A DNA stretch of 64,000 bases, from positions 186,001 to 250,000 of the forward strand of contig JASANH010000212.1 in NCBI GenBank assembly GCA_030248295.1, read 5' to 3'. The notes beneath the pieces were generated by a model. The model made no database searches. It saw nothing but the letters and a program-made list of their open reading frames with translations, and was not told the DNA's origin. The first letter of the stretch is position 1. Every line of letters begins with the position of its first letter. This DNA comes from Mesodorylaimus sp. YZB2_4. Its lineage: Eukaryota > Nematoda > Enoplea > Dorylaimida > Dorylaimidae. Made by a program: the position numbers and the translations under genes. Below are positions 1 through 13,388 of this stretch, in pieces.

Positions 1-300
1 TAGTTGTCGGCCATCGAATTCCTCTTCGAGTTGTCTCGGGACAAAATGATGGCTGATAAGCTTCGTGCTGATCTGTTCGAACATAGGATGATGCTGCCGC
101 CGTTTTAGCATGACTGGAAGCCGTGACTGACTTGGCGTCTATGTAACCTGAAACATGGCGTGGGCATTACAAGAAAAGTGCAGGACAGTGCAGCAGCGAG
201 AAGCAGAAGGGAAACAACAGTCGAACAGCAGATGGACAGCAACAGTTGGGAAATAACAGACAGCCAGCAGTGTGCAAAACGTAACACAACCACCACAAAC

Positions 301-1910
301 CTTCAAGCACAGACTGTGCATCAGCACTGTTGATTGCGCACGTGTAATGAGCTTCAAGATATTTTGATATGTTCACACAGGGGTCGCCAAAGATTTGAGC
401 ACTGGCCAATACCAAACAGCTTGATCGATTATTGCACCTGCGGGGCGATAATCACATTGACAGAAAAAATGAAGCCATCTTACAGTAGATAAACATGCAT
501 TTGGATTTACTTGCGTAGTTATTTGTCGATTTAAGTGCTACATATGTACAGCGAAGTGTAGCAGAATAATTTTTATGCAAATTGATGGTACGTGCTACTT
601 GCTGGTACAAAAGAGGATGAAAGCCATAATCAGAGTCAGGTAGCTCGTTGATTTAGAACATGGCTACTCAATCTGGAAGATCCTAAGCAGCTCTTTTACG
701 TGTTCTGATTAATTGTTACCCATACAGTCACACCCCTGCACACCGAAGTGCAAACATCTACAGTATCCATCTGATAGGCTCCCACACCGCGTAGCTTAGG
801 CAAGTGCGCCTTTGACTGAAAAGCCCGACATCACACCACCACACAAGCGAATGAGGACGAACATAGGGAATACCGACAACAAGCAGGGTGAACGACAATG
901 CCACAGTAGGTACAGAATATACCTGTGGTATAGCTCATGACTGCGATGGGGGAGACTGTCGATTCGCCAGTATCCAACGTGCTAAGATCAGAGCCGGTGG
1001 TTCGAGTGTCATCGAGGCATTCGTAAGTGGTTTCGAGATATTTGGAGATATCTGGACACACGTATTCGAATACGTCGTCATCAGCCAGTACACTGCACGA
1101 TCGCTTATGCTGACAACTGCAGAGGCAAAAACCCATTTTTAAGGGTCAAGTCAGACAAACCGGCTATGTGCCCCAGAAATGTTCTACTTATTCATCCCCT
1201 AGTATGCCATAAAATTCAGTTCATTGAGACCCATAAACACCCCATCAAAGACCAGCACCCTCCCATTTTGTTGATTGATGCACCTCCTTGACTGACGAAT
1301 AAATAACCTGATTAAAATTAGTGATCCCTTGAAAATCTTTCCAAAATTTTCAAATTGATGAAAAACTCAATCCAAACAAGGAAAATTGCTTCTAAATTGA
1401 AACCAGCCAAATGAATGAGGTCGTTACACGAGACTAGCCCGCGTGATAAACTACCAAATAAGGCATGTCTAGACGCATTGATTAATGTTTGAAATGTGTT
1501 GATTGTGCAACGGCATTGATTCAGAACCATACATGTACGGGTATAGACCTTGTATTTTAGACGCAATTTAGAGAGCACACGCCGCTGAATGTCTTAATTT
1601 GGTCATTGTTCCACCCTTCATCGCCCGGTCGCCTTGGCAGACCCTGCCTCGTTTGCATTATGCACTGCTACACACATTTTATTAAAAAGTGCTTACCGCT
1701 CCTCCATGACTCTGGTCGATTTAGGGTACATACATTCGAAATCTTCCCACGTTTCACTTCGATCATTGCATTCCAACAACGAGAAACGGCCGTAATTTGC
1801 TCTAATAAGGTTAATGACATAATTGGCAGGGCAAGTGATATTCAACAATTCCCCTTCGCATGCGATCTTTGTGAAATGTTTGCTGTGACTAGCATTTCTT
1901 GCTTGCCTGG
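301..1910 (-). CDS. SUEL/galactose-binding lectin domain gene (partial)
   Basis: I see three exons on the minus strand. Exon 1 (1910-1697) starts after a TTTTTTCAG acceptor and ends at a GTAAGC donor. It encodes the first half of a SUEL/Gal_Lectin domain: ACEGELLNITCP, then RANYGRFSLLEC and FECMYP. Exon A (1116-923) supplies the second half, with RCQHKRSC and VCPDISKYLETTYEC, followed by a Thr/Ser-rich linker. Exon B (437-301) encodes a second version of the same half, with RCNNRSSC and IFGDPCVNISKYLEAHYTC. A and B both begin in phase 1 and both end in phase 1. I found no second copy of the first-half exon between them. Such domains bind galactose or rhamnose and occur in latrophilins, EVA-1 and rhamnose-binding lectins. 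The signal peptide and the remaining exons are not identified and may lie outside the window, so the full protein type is unknown. Confidence 0.75.
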
Positions 1911-4900
1911 CTGAAAAAATCAAAAACCTGTCATAAAATGTTAGTTTTTCTGATTTTCTTTGTCTGCAGGTCAGCTACTGGCAGTTTGCATCCTGAATGT
2001 AGTCATAAAAAGAATTCTGCAGCAGAAAGTCACTGGTAGATCCTAGCAACATACGAACATACGAATAGGCAGAAAAAACTTTTAAAAAGTTCTGGGAATT
2101 TTGAATTCTTGCTAAATGTACCTTGCAGTTTTTCTTGCAGCACAAGAAACATCCTATGATCAAGTTTCTTCTCCTTTACACCAGACGTCAATTACTCAGG
2201 GAAACAGCCACTACATTTTCTCCAGATAAATCATGTTTCATAACAACAGGCTTCTCATTCTGACCAGAGCAAAAACAAAATTGCCCCCATATCATCCATC
2301 GGCCCAGCATAAGCCCAAAAGCGATGACGTTGTTCAAATGGAAATTGGAGCTGGCCAAAGAGGAGCGAGACCCGCATGCATTCCCGAAATACACCCTTCT
2401 CAATTATCCTTCATATTCCCTCTTGCCAATTGCGTAAAGTGCATAGCTTGGACATTCAGTGCCAAATGGCCGGTACAAGGCAGCCAGTCCCATCTTCGTG
2501 GACTAGTCAGTAAGAATAATGACCCAAAACAGCGCTCCCATTAGTCATGCGAAACGAGGACCAGGAAAAGCTAAAGCGTGCTCTACTTTCGAAATGGACG
2601 AATTTCGAAATAATAACAAGAAAACACGTCAATTTCTTTTCAAAATTGGGTAATTTAGGGCCAACTAATTGCCTCCTTTTATTGAAGCAAGAAAACAGAG
2701 ACAGTAGGATTTGCACGAGCTTGCTGTCCATGACAGCCAGACAGCCGAGGGCGGATGGAACATGGAAAGGATTAGCAGATTGGATGGGCGAAAATGATGA
2801 GAAAGCGGGCGTTGATGGAGGCTAAAGATTGACAGACAAGATGGAAATGGGCGCGAAAACGTCGAATCTTATTAGCGCCCGTGCTGACAAGGCGGTTTTG
2901 TCAATGACTCATGAACGAGTCACGAGCAGTCAAGGAGTGGGAAATGCGCGTGGGAATAAGAGTTTGGCGGGTGGGCAAACTTGGAGTTACGAAACGGTGC
3001 AGTAATAGCCGCGAAATATCTGCTGAAAAATGCTGAATTTGAAGGCCTGTTTGAGTTTACACTGTGATGACCATAATATAAACTTCGAAATGGTGAAAAC
3101 ATTTGAGGATTACGATCTTCTAGTGGATAAAGCAGCATGGATTTTAGTCAAAAAAGGGTCACAACGCCCAATATTATCGCTTCTCAGCCGCTGAAGGATT
3201 TGGAATATGAACGGTAAAAAAAATTATGAAACAAAAATTGACCCTTACGTGTTTCTGCAAGGCAATAATGACGCAATAAAACGATAAAAAGCAGCAGGGA
3301 TCGTAAGCTCGGTTTGAAGACGGACATTTCTCGAAATCATGCGAACAAACCATCCACTGGCCACCAGAATTGCACCTAAAAATAAACAGTCCTTTCAAGC
3401 AATACGAACAATCCATCAGAAAGCAGTGCGTGATTCATAGTAATCATGGTAATACGATCCTTCGCGTGCTGCCACACCAGCACCTGGACCGAGTCAAGCG
3501 AGTGCCATTGCGTGACACCCGGGCGGAAATAGAAACTAGAAACGGTATAAATTCATTTAATTTTATCCAACCTCGCAGCGACAACTGACCAGTCAATGCA
3601 TCCCTCGACTGGTCGTCGTTGTCAAACTTATAATCCCCGAAATCGTTCTAAGTCCAGTTACTGCTTGCTTATGTCGGAGCAGAGCAACTGGAGTGGAAAG
3701 AATTCGGGAATAAAGTTACACTATCCCAAGGCACGGCATTTTAGTCAAAGAATCATCTGTCTCGTCCCCTGGTCGCCCCATTCTATCCTCGTCTTCAACT
3801 CGCAGTTTGAGCCATGAGAAAGCGAGAAATGCCGTCCTCGAGCCAAGGAGACTAGGACAAGATCGGAAATGGAGACGAGGCGAGGCAGCCAAGAGGCAAT
3901 CGACGTCAACATTGCTCAAAACGACGGCAACACACAAAATCGCGTTTTGAAGGTCGCCGCGCAATGACATGCATTGCCATGTAGGGTATCGTTGGTTCAC
4001 TCAACAGCATAGGTACGCGGGGGTGGGCGAGGGCTAGCCTCGATTCCTAACAGAGCGGTATACGAAAATTGGGGCGAGATCGAAACGGGCGGTAAACGCG
4101 TTGTGTATATTGATGCATGTACTTTTATATGTTTGTTCATGCACCGTAATGTATCCGTGAGTAAAAATAAACAAGAAAACAGTGTCCTGGCTCGGCTAGA
4201 TTTTCACAGCAATATGACAGTCTTGTTTACGGTCTTTTCATGGACTATGGGACTGAAATGGCGGAACTGGGACTGCCACCCACTGTGATGTCACAAATCG
4301 AACGTGGTTAAAAATTAAAATCAACTCATGTTAAAAAAGAAGGCAAAAAGCGCGTAGGAAAGAGATACCTAATACAAGGTAAGAAAATGTTTATACAGAA
4401 ATTACTGTGGTTGGCAGAGGTTGAGGTGAAATTTTATACACGGATACTCGGAACTGAGAACAGCTGAGGATGGCAAGTTAAATAAAACTCTTTTATTTCA
4501 ATACTAGGAGTATTGACAAAAACAGATTTTTAAATCGCATTAAAAGACGACTTCGAATATGAACTTAGAATTTTATGAAACAGATCAGCATACAGCCAAA
4601 TCGCAAAAGTCGGAAAATATTTCGCTGATTGGCACACCTAAAAAGGTGGAAACACTTATCGAAAAATTCCTATGGCCAATACTAGTCATACTATTTATTT
4701 GCTGACTACGTAAAACCTAAGCACCTAAGCACACAAAGCAAAAGCTAAGTTGGCTGGACCCACCCACCGTTTCGAGAATGCCAGGTGAATACACCTTGGC
4801 TCCTGAGCAAATTGAAAAGAGTGGCTTGCTCACCAAACCCGAAGCTGAATAAGACATCATAATATCAAAAAACTAGCTGCAAAAAGTAGGTGAGTTGTTG

Positions 4901-6325
4901 ATTAGGCACTAAAAGCTGAGAAAAGTGGATAAAGCAAACTTGAAGCTGTTTCTTAAAAAGGATGCTCAATTGAATGCAAAATTGTGAGCGTGTGGATAGT
5001 ATTTCAGTTGTTTGCAAACATAGGAGGTGCTATGAATATCCACTATTTATGCACTATGGCTAAAAAAGGTAAAAACACTGATAACAAATTTTGGCGGTAA
5101 TTTTAATTCCCAGACAGAAATCTCTTCTAAAACTGTCAAACAAACTACGATTTTCACATGCAAGAATAGGATGTGACAGAGGATGCGAATAGAGTATAAA
5201 CTGCCCACCAGATAGAAAAGCTACCGGCGCCAAGCAACCTAACGCAAAGATCTAGCCAAGTCTATAAAAGTGGTCAGCTAGATCCTCCAAGAAAGAATGT
5301 TACGATGATCGGGTTGAAAACAAACGTCCCTCATGGAGACTCGACTAACCGAATCACATTCCCAGGGGTAACAAACTGAACAAGCTAAGAGAACTCTTCA
5401 CATCGAATGATAAAAACAGGAGTGTAGTTTTAAACTGATTTTTTCAAATTGAAAAAATCAAGCAGAAAGCAGCAAAAAACCTAGCTCGCAGTCCCTTCTG
5501 GTCGAGTCGTATCCGTGCCAGAGTGCGCTGGTCTTCGATAACGAGAAGGAGTGGAGTAACCAGAAAAAGCCAAACGCGATGCTCAACCAGTGGAGGGCTA
5601 GACTGTTACAACAGAGACTAGTAGCCGTTCGTTGGGAGCGAGCACATAAAACGACGATTATTCAATCAAGCGCAGTTGAATACGTCGATGAAAAAGGGCA
5701 ATGGCGCGGCAGACGCGAGCATACAAACATGCTAACCATCCAAGGCATTGAATTTGTATTTACGGCCTTGTTCCACATTCCCACAAGAATATCTAACCAC
5801 CAATAACGAGATCGTGCAGTTCGAGTTGAAAAGACTTCAATGTTCACCAAAACAAGAATGATTCCGCAGAGAAAAGAATGCTGAAGAAATTACAGACACT
5901 CAAGAATACCTAACAAATCTGGCTGTTTTACACGAAAGACTTACGAGCCCGTATAGTCAACCAAAACAATTTAGAGCGGATGTGAGCTCTGTATGTTGGT
6001 GTGCTGGTACTGTAGCATGGAGCCCAAAATTTGTGATTTTTATCAGTTGGAAAATGAAGGTGGCCCAAGTCTGCTATGCAGCCTTCGAAAAAAGTAACAG
6101 CGTTCTGCACTATCTGGGTACAGTACGAGGACGATGTTGATGATGAAATTACAAGTATTTATTAGAGAAGTATAAAATCGGCTCCACTATGTTGGTAGTC
6201 TGCTGCAGTGCTTCAAGAATAGTTCTTTACGCAGTGCAGTTGCAGGAAAGCAAAAAAAACGACTCAGATGGGTTTGAAGAGCGTTCAGAACAAACTGTCA
6301 TGCGCCCACAGCTGCCAGTCCCTCA
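1911..6325. other. No gene recognised
   Basis: Only short open frames without domain signatures or convincing paired splice sites are seen. Several A/T-rich stretches lie between 4.3 and 5.5 kb. The one simple repeat is a (CATGTT)n run close to 6330, which is the tail of the neighbouring SINE. Confidence 0.5.
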
Positions 6326-6503
6326 TGTTCATGTTCATGTTCATGTTTTACCACATCACCAAACGCTTATGCGCACTCGGGGGTGAAGGTACACATTTTA
6401 CACAAAATGATTTACCGGCCAGCGAGTCGAACACTCGCCCGTAATTGCGCCCCTGGCGTGAGAAACAGACGTCTAACCCACCAGGCCACGAGGCCGGTGG
6501 GTT
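6325..6503 (-). mobile_element. tRNA-Glu-like SINE, copy 1
   Basis: Read on the minus strand, the element opens with a tRNA-like head. The A box resembles TGGCCTGGTGGGTTAG, the loop carries a CTC-like anticodon (TTTCTCACGCC in this copy, CCTCTCACGCC in the copy near 13.3 kb), and the B box is GTTCGACTCG. The body includes an ACCTTCACCCCCGAGTGCGC stretch, and the 3' end is a (TGAACA)n tail. The same head-body-tail order recurs at 13388-13205, which supports a dispersed SINE rather than a functional tRNA gene. Pairing of the tRNA arms is imperfect. Confidence 0.75.
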
Positions 6504-9500
6504 ATACTGAGAGTAACAGTTAGATCGTCTCCAGAGGCAGCGCTACAAAACCCATGGGCCGTATCGATACAGGGCTCACAATAGTGCTCAAGCAAAACCT
6601 TCGCTAACAGGTCTGTCCTTCCTCACGTTTGCCTATCCTCATTTGTTTGTTGCTTCTTGGCAATTTTGCTCAGGGAACTGACTCAATAAGAATGTGCTGT
6701 AGTTACAAAACTTTTATTAGGTGAAGTGCACTATCCCGTCCCGTATGCACTTGGGCACTGCTCTGTACGAGCGAAAGTTCAAAAGCGGACAGACTCAATT
6801 ATGAAGCAGAGGCAGAAGTTAGAGTCATCGACGCTAAACGCAAAAAGTCTGTTTACAGACAGCAGACTTTTAGAGCAGCTCATCTCAGCACTTGCTAATT
6901 TGGGGTTGCTGGACGGAAGAAACGTGCTTGGGCAAAGATACTGTACTCATTCTCTTGAATACTGGCAGTATGGGTAGCACAAAAAGAGGACATTGGTGGC
7001 TATCTGCATTGCACTTTGAAGCTAAAAAAATCAGGCAACAGTAGTGCAGCGTTAGCTCAAGATCACAGCTTATCGGGGTCAGGACTCAGCAAATCCTGGT
7101 CGGAATTGGAATCGAACCGGTGCTTAACGTGATAGGGGCCTTTATCAATTATGACAATGCTATAATTAGAAGTCTTACCTGCCTCTTTAAAGCGTAATAG
7201 ATAACTACGCACAGTAATAGTTCGATGCGGTGCGTCTCTTCAGGCACTATTTTATTACAGGTTCTCCAAGGTTCTACAGGTTCTTACAGGCTCGCATCGA
7301 ATTTTGGGCTGTTTTCAATTTCCGCATGTACTGTAGTCATTGTTGTCGATTCGCGTGCTTTGGTTATCATCAGACACCATGACACGCCAGGTCCGACAAT
7401 GGGCTCACAGCTCGACCCAAACGCAACCCAAAAATGTTGAAGTCAAACTCAACCCAAAAAACCCATACTTTTTGAAAAAATTGACTAAGACCCAAAAAAA
7501 TCACTTTTGTTCTGTGAAGCATATTAGCAGTGTGACGCACATTTTTGTGAAAACGCTATCATTCTTCACTGATTGTAAGCGACGTGAGGGAAAGCAGTCT
7601 TGTCCGCACAGAGTCTTTACTCGAAAGTCCTCCTCCAGAGAAAGGTTGTGAGGATGGTGGAAGAGGCTCCCCTGGCCTCCCAAGGGCTCTGGGTAGCACA
7701 TTTTGACAGTGTTCATAACTCTGAAAGTTGACGTTACGATGAACACATCTTTAAGCAGTTAAGTGAGTCGTGCCACGCTCGCATCTGCATCCACTGTACC
7801 TTCAGAAAGATCTACAGGTTACGGGCGGATCGGTTCGGTTGTCGAAAGAGGTGGAACCGAAATCGTTTCAGTTCCATGGCATACCAAGCAGGTGGTGTTA
7901 CGCAATTGTGGAACCATGGATATAATTCTCGAATAAGATGTAAGAGCCAGCGCCCAGAGCCTTTGCTGCGCAGCAGCACACAGGCAGCGGAATACTAGCC
8001 CAGCCCATCCTGGCGGGATAGAAGTGCGCTTGCGCGAGAACGTACTGAGCGTTTTTATCAGAATTAATATCTGTTCTGCTCTGACGCAAAAAATAGTGTG
8101 GTGTCATGATTCAGCTTTAATTGTGGCTAGCTTTTAGTTTCTATTATGGTGATTTCCTATGCAGCATGCTTTGTGGAGGCAAAGTATGGTATCGCGGATG
8201 ATGGTCAAACTTGCGGTTGAATTGCATAGGAAAAACTAGTGCTCTCAAACCGAAAAATTGAACCGAACCAAAAGGTTTAGAACCGAAAGCGAAAGAACCG
8301 AGAGCCGAACTGATTTGCTAGAACCAAAACTGAAGCAAACCGAAATAGCATCTACAGATCTCGCATCTAAATTGATTTCCTTTAAGAAAAACTTTAGATG
8401 TTTTTTCGTTTCAGTTTCAAATTTCCATGCCCTCAGCTGAGAGACCATTTTCACCGGGGCATTAAAAAATCTTACAAGCCCTCGAGCAAGGAGATGCTGG
8501 CCTTCTGTCACCGTATTCACCCGCCAGTAGAGCCGCGTTGGCTCACGTCAGTTCACTCGCGTTCAGGTGCGTTGGGGTTAGATTTTGGGGTCTTTGATGC
8601 AATAATAAAATTGCATAAATATGCTTAATTAAGAGCTCAAGGATGAGCGAATATCGCCAGAGTGGGGATGGGGTGCGGGCGGGGCACATCTCCCGCCCCA
8701 GCTTCTCGCCCAAGGCAAAATTTTTGCAATATTGGCCTCTCGCAGAAATAATTTCTCACTAGTCTATGAATAAATCTGCCGGAAATACATGTTTCAAGGG
8801 CAAGATATCTCTCTCTAAACCCAGCCACAAACTAAAGCCCCCTGCAAAAAAGCTCGAGGTTTCTTTATGGATTCTGACCAACACGAACTCTCAAAATTTG
8901 GACCAGGCTCACCTGATCTCTGTCTGACTGCGAGTCGACGAGAGATCAGGTCAGAGCTTGATATCATCTGCTGACAGACGATTTCTCAGTTCCGTCACAT
9001 TCATACTGATATGATGTCCAATCAGACTAGCTGGGGGCACTGGGTACGATTTTGAAGCACCAGAATACGTCGATTTGAAACCAACAGACATCATGTAGCA
9101 ATGGCTTCAAAACGCTGTGCCAATCACCCACATACTCATGCTGACTCCAAGTGGAAAAGTGGTTTTTTGGGTTGGGGTTGAAAAAAAGTCAACCTCCACA
9201 ATCCGAAACCACCCTGCTAAAAACCCGACCCAACCAAACCTAAAAACCCTTAAACAATGGGTTGGGTTTTGGGACTTTATGATAGACATGGTGCCACGAC
9301 ACTGCAAGCGTTCGATCAAGCAAGTGCATATTGCAGGCATTCATTGTAACTGATCTGATACACAGGTACAAGGACAGAATGAAAACTGTCAAGAAATCTA
9401 CAATACCCGATTTTGCCAAAAACATGTAGCAACACAGGGTCTTGAAACATCCAGTCTATGTACAGTAGTGTTTTAGAATGTTCTACAGGACGGGTGGCGC

Positions 9501-11371
9501 CCCGGATATTTCTGTTAGCCGTGATGAGCTAAACGGCATTTAGAGCCATTTCCTAACCTCAACATTTTGTTGCTTGGCTTGCTCCACCAAGCGGATGATA
9601 GTAGTGGACTAGATTGCGTAATTTTTTGACCATCTATTGAACAAAACCCCAGATTCCCAACATTTTTCACCGAATTTACGTTTTTCTGAAATAATGGAGT
9701 TTGGACTTCGTAAATTTGCGGATTCACAGTAGGTTTATTTTCGTGGCTTTGGTTACCCGTTTTGATGTCTGCTAAACCATTTTCTGTTTTGTGTGGAAAA
9801 TTTGTCGGTTGTGTTTGACGGTTTATTTGGTTCTGTGTCGTCGGTTGTTTTTGTCGCTGCGCAAAATAGACCATATTCATATTTGGTTCGAGTTTAATAA
9901 AGCTTCGTGTTTGTGCTTCATAACTGTTGTAGTGTAGCTGTCGTCTTGCACTTTATCACCTTCCCTTTTCTTCCTTTATCAGTTTCCTAATCTTGTATGA
10001 GTTTGGAAAGGAAAGATAAAGGGCAGCAAATGATTTCCCGCTATGTCGATTTTTCGATCACAAATAGCGGTATATCTTTTCAAATCGGACGTAGGGTAGA
10101 AACTGCAGTATGCAATCGAGTTTCGAACGAATTTGTACCCAGCGTTTGTGTAATTGCTGAGAAATCGATACGCCGCGAGCAAGCGGGGTGCAGTTTTTAG
10201 AAGGGAGAAAGAGGGGACTGAGATGGAAGCCGCCAACGAGTAGATTACGTGTTATAGATTGAAGTCTAACGACATGCTGGAGTGCGCACGGCTAACAGAA
10301 ATGTCCCACACAAACCGCCGATGGTTTGTTCTAAAAATGGAATAAGCAAAAAATTAAAAGCGCGTTTAAAATTATGCAGGCGTTCCTCTTGGTGTTTGCT
10401 TTCGCCCGCTCGTGTAAAAGTTCAAGTAGATTGCTTTTTGATCAATCTTTGGGATAGCGCGGAATCTAGCGCTTTTTTAAAATGAATGTTAGTACCCTGT
10501 TTTGAAGGACAGCATATGCGTTGCAATGCATGTGGTGGGCAAGTTTTGCTTCTGCTTGCGATCGCATTCAATTGTATTCACATTGTGTTTCGCATTTCTG
10601 TCCGCCTGGCTTCTGCGCGTGCATGAGATGTGAAATTTCATCCATCTACATATTCGGCAGGCGCAAAGATTTGTTGAATTGCTCAGCAAAGCTGCTGTCA
10701 CCAAAGCTCTAAAGCGCGAACTTTGTTCCAGTCTGTGCTCTGAAATGCTTTCTTTTCTGTATGAGAATTTTCTATGTTTCGGGAAACGTGAGACAACCAA
10801 TACATTTTTGGGACAATCCCAGGTCAGTCAGCAACCAGTTTATCGCAAATGACTCCCTGGCGCGCGCTTCTCGCTCGCACTAGGGAGTAGGACGTAGCAT
10901 ATAGTGGGTCCCTACGGTACAGTACAGCGTACCATTTTCAATCTGTTTGACGCATGCGTGAAAAACTATTGGGTAAACATGCCGGAGAGAAGGGGCCGAC
11001 CAATCGATAGAAAGGATGCGCGCCTTTTATACCTATTCTATTCTTATGAGTATGCGCAAAAGGAAGGAGGGAAACTCGTTGGTTTTCCCTCTGCGATTGT
11101 TAAAATTGAGAGTTCGATGTTGGATTTTTTTGAATTTATACTTGTTTGCTCACCATTTTTACTTCGAGACCGATCAGTTAATTTTGTTTACATTTAAGCG
11201 AGCTTTGCTCAGCTCTCCGCTTCGCCAACCTCAGCCGAATGCCGTATATGCTCTTTTCTGTGTGCCAGGCAATATCACTCGTTCCATCAACAAGCAGGAG
11301 GGCGAAGCGCGAGAAAAGTCGAACGAAGTTATTCTTACTTCGTCCTCGATTTTAATTAATTAAAATACGGT
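6504..11371. other. No gene recognised; scattered repeats
   Basis: No convincing exons. AACCGAA-rich patches at 7820-7880 and 8250-8345, and CCCAACC/GGGTTGG patches at 7430-7500 and 9150-9270, suggest relics of small DNA elements. I could not read target-site duplications around them. The open frames at 10904-11363 lack any domain signature. Confidence 0.45.
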
Positions 11372-12367
11372 ATGAAATTTGAAAATCCTCCACGTTTTTC
11401 CAAATTTAGCCGCAATGAATATTTCCCATATTTGCTGATAATTTTTCTCTCGGTGCTCCATTTTCTGATATCATTCAATAAACAATTTACTGTTGAGCAA
11501 TGGCATCCATTTATTCAAGGACCATTTGCTCATTCATTTTCGAGTGTGGCTAGTCGTAGCCATTGTTATAAGGAAAACGAGAATACAATTACATTCTTCC
11601 ACCTAAGTCATCAAACCACTCGGTGGCATCCGCTGGAAACTTGCGCTCTGAAAAGCGCAGCAATAGCTAATAAAAATTCGACAGTTTGTATTCTGACTCC
11701 GATCAAAATGGATGAAAATCCTTCACTGAACTTATTATCCAATGTAGAAATTGTTCCCTTGAACGTTTTATTAATTTTGAAGAATACGCCATTGGAATAT
11801 TGGTATAGGAATTATATTGGAGTGAATCATCCTCGCGGTTCGCTGTGGGGTTTGTGGGATCTCAGCGACGCCCTGCGATTGGCCTATGTTTACAATTACG
11901 GCGGTGCTTATATGGACACTGATGTGCTTAGTATACGGAGTATAGAACACCTTCAGAACAATGTTCTAGCTTACGAGACAGATACTCGATTAAATGGTGC
12001 TGTCATGAAATTTCAAAGTAAACACCCATTTATTAAGGAAGCTTTACAAACTTTTCTCAAATATTTTGTGGCGGGTGAATTCGGATCGGTCGGTCCGAGG
12101 ATGCTGAGTGCTGTGCATGAAAGTCATAAAGTGGACTGGTCGACTTACACAACACTGGCATCAAATACGTTCTATCCCGTGTCATATGGGAATACCACTG
12201 CTCCTTTCGATCCGACCATGTTAGAAGACGTGAAGCGTGCAGTCAAAGACGCGTATACTTTGCATTTATGGCACAAATTAATAAAGCAATACTGGCTATT
12301 CGACGTGGATGTGCCGAATGGCTCATTCGTCAGCGAGTTCTGTTTCAGAAATTTGAAATTTGATTAA
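11372..12367 (+). CDS. Gb3-synthase-like alpha-1,4-glycosyltransferase, copy 1
   Basis: This is a single uninterrupted frame of 331 residues with type II topology: a short basic N-terminus, one membrane span at about residues 19-35 (YFPYLLIIFLSVLHFLISF), then a lumenal catalytic domain. The family signature is clear. RWHPLETCALKSAA lies near residue 85, and LSDALRLAYVYNYGGAY leads into MDTDVL, whose DTD is the DxD metal/nucleotide-sugar motif. LHLWHKLIKQYWLFDVDVP is near the C-terminus. Related enzymes (A4GALT, A4GNT) transfer galactose or GlcNAc in alpha-1,4 linkage in the Golgi. The acceptor here cannot be predicted. There are two NxS/T sites in the lumenal part. No intron is seen. A paralogue follows about 1.9 kb downstream on the same strand. 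Confidence 0.9.
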   Translation: MKFENPPRFSKFSRNEYFPYLLIIFLSVLHFLISFNKQFTVEQWHPFIQGPFAHSFSSVASRSHCYKENENTITFFHLSHQTTRWHPLETCALKSAAIANKNSTVCILTPIKMDENPSLNLLSNVEIVPLNVLLILKNTPLEYWYRNYIGVNHPRGSLWGLWDLSDALRLAYVYNYGGAYMDTDVLSIRSIEHLQNNVLAYETDTRLNGAVMKFQSKHPFIKEALQTFLKYFVAGEFGSVGPRMLSAVHESHKVDWSTYTTLASNTFYPVSYGNTTAPFDPTMLEDVKRAVKDAYTLHLWHKLIKQYWLFDVDVPNGSFVSEFCFRNLKFD

Positions 12368-13204
12368 TCATTTTACCGTAATCTTGAAACGCTTGATGCT
12401 CACGCTATTTTGCAATCCATGACCTCACGAGGTTTCCGCAATCTGATTTACGGTTTACGGACCGTATCTATGGGCGGGTGAAAAACAAGAACGATCCGAA
12501 AATGACTTGGTCATCGATGTTAATCATACTATCAACACGAAAAAATGCTCGTCTTAATTTACAGTATCAGTTGCCACAGGCAGTCAAAGAGCTGAAAGAT
12601 TCCACTCATTTTTGAGATCCTCCCTTCTTGCCAAGTTTTCGTACCTAAAAAAAGATACGAGAGAATAGCAGTATGTTGTTGTCGCAGCTGATGCTTTAAA
12701 TGCATGCGTACTGTACATTCTGAAATTCTCGAGTAAATGTATGTGACGGATGCGTAACCGTGGACTTGTTGCAAGCAGGTACATGATAAAACAGGAGATG
12801 ATGGGCCTCTGGTTAAGTGCGATTTTCTTTATAATGGCTTTAGTATTTTGGGCGGTTTTCAAGGCCATAAAAACAGAATCAGTAATGAAAATAAAGAAAT
12901 GACAAAGTGATTAAATTAAGTCGAATTTGTCGGTTTTTGCGGTTCTCGCAAGTATGTACTCTCCACAAAAAATGGAATATATAGGTACTGTGCATGGAGG
13001 AAAATAGTGCCTGGAAGATATTATAGTATGCCTCATGTCACCATGCTACCCCGTTTTGAAAAGCTCGACGGCAAGCTCCTATATTCTGCCTGTTGTCGCG
13101 TCCGACCAATGTCAGTCCTTTGAGCATCGGATCAGCTCACAAGCACGGATTTGTACTCGATTATCATAGGTACCATAAACCCTAGCACTGTGCGCAGTTG
13201 ACTA
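12368..13204. other. Intergenic, nothing recognised
   Basis: This is the spacer downstream of the first glycosyltransferase. No domain, RNA gene or clear terminal repeat is visible. Confidence 0.5.
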
Positions 13205-13388
13205 TTCACATTGTGTATGTTCATGTTCATGTTTTACCGCATCACCAAACGCGCGCACTCGAGGGTGAAGGGACACATCTTAGACGGAATGATTCACTGG
13301 CCCGCGAGTCGAACACTCGCCCGTAACTGCTCACCTGGCGTGAGAGGCAGACGCCTAACCCACCAGGCCACGAGGCCGGTGGGTTAGG
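13205..13388 (-). mobile_element. tRNA-Glu-like SINE, copy 2
   Basis: This is the best-preserved copy of the family also found near 6.4 kb. On the minus strand it has a GCCTCGTGGCCTGGTGGG head, a CCTCTCACGCC anticodon region, a GTTCGACTCGCGGGCC B box, the TGTCCCTTCACCCTCGAG body and an AACATGAACATG tail. A diverged plus-strand relative lies at about 63170-63275. Confidence 0.8.
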
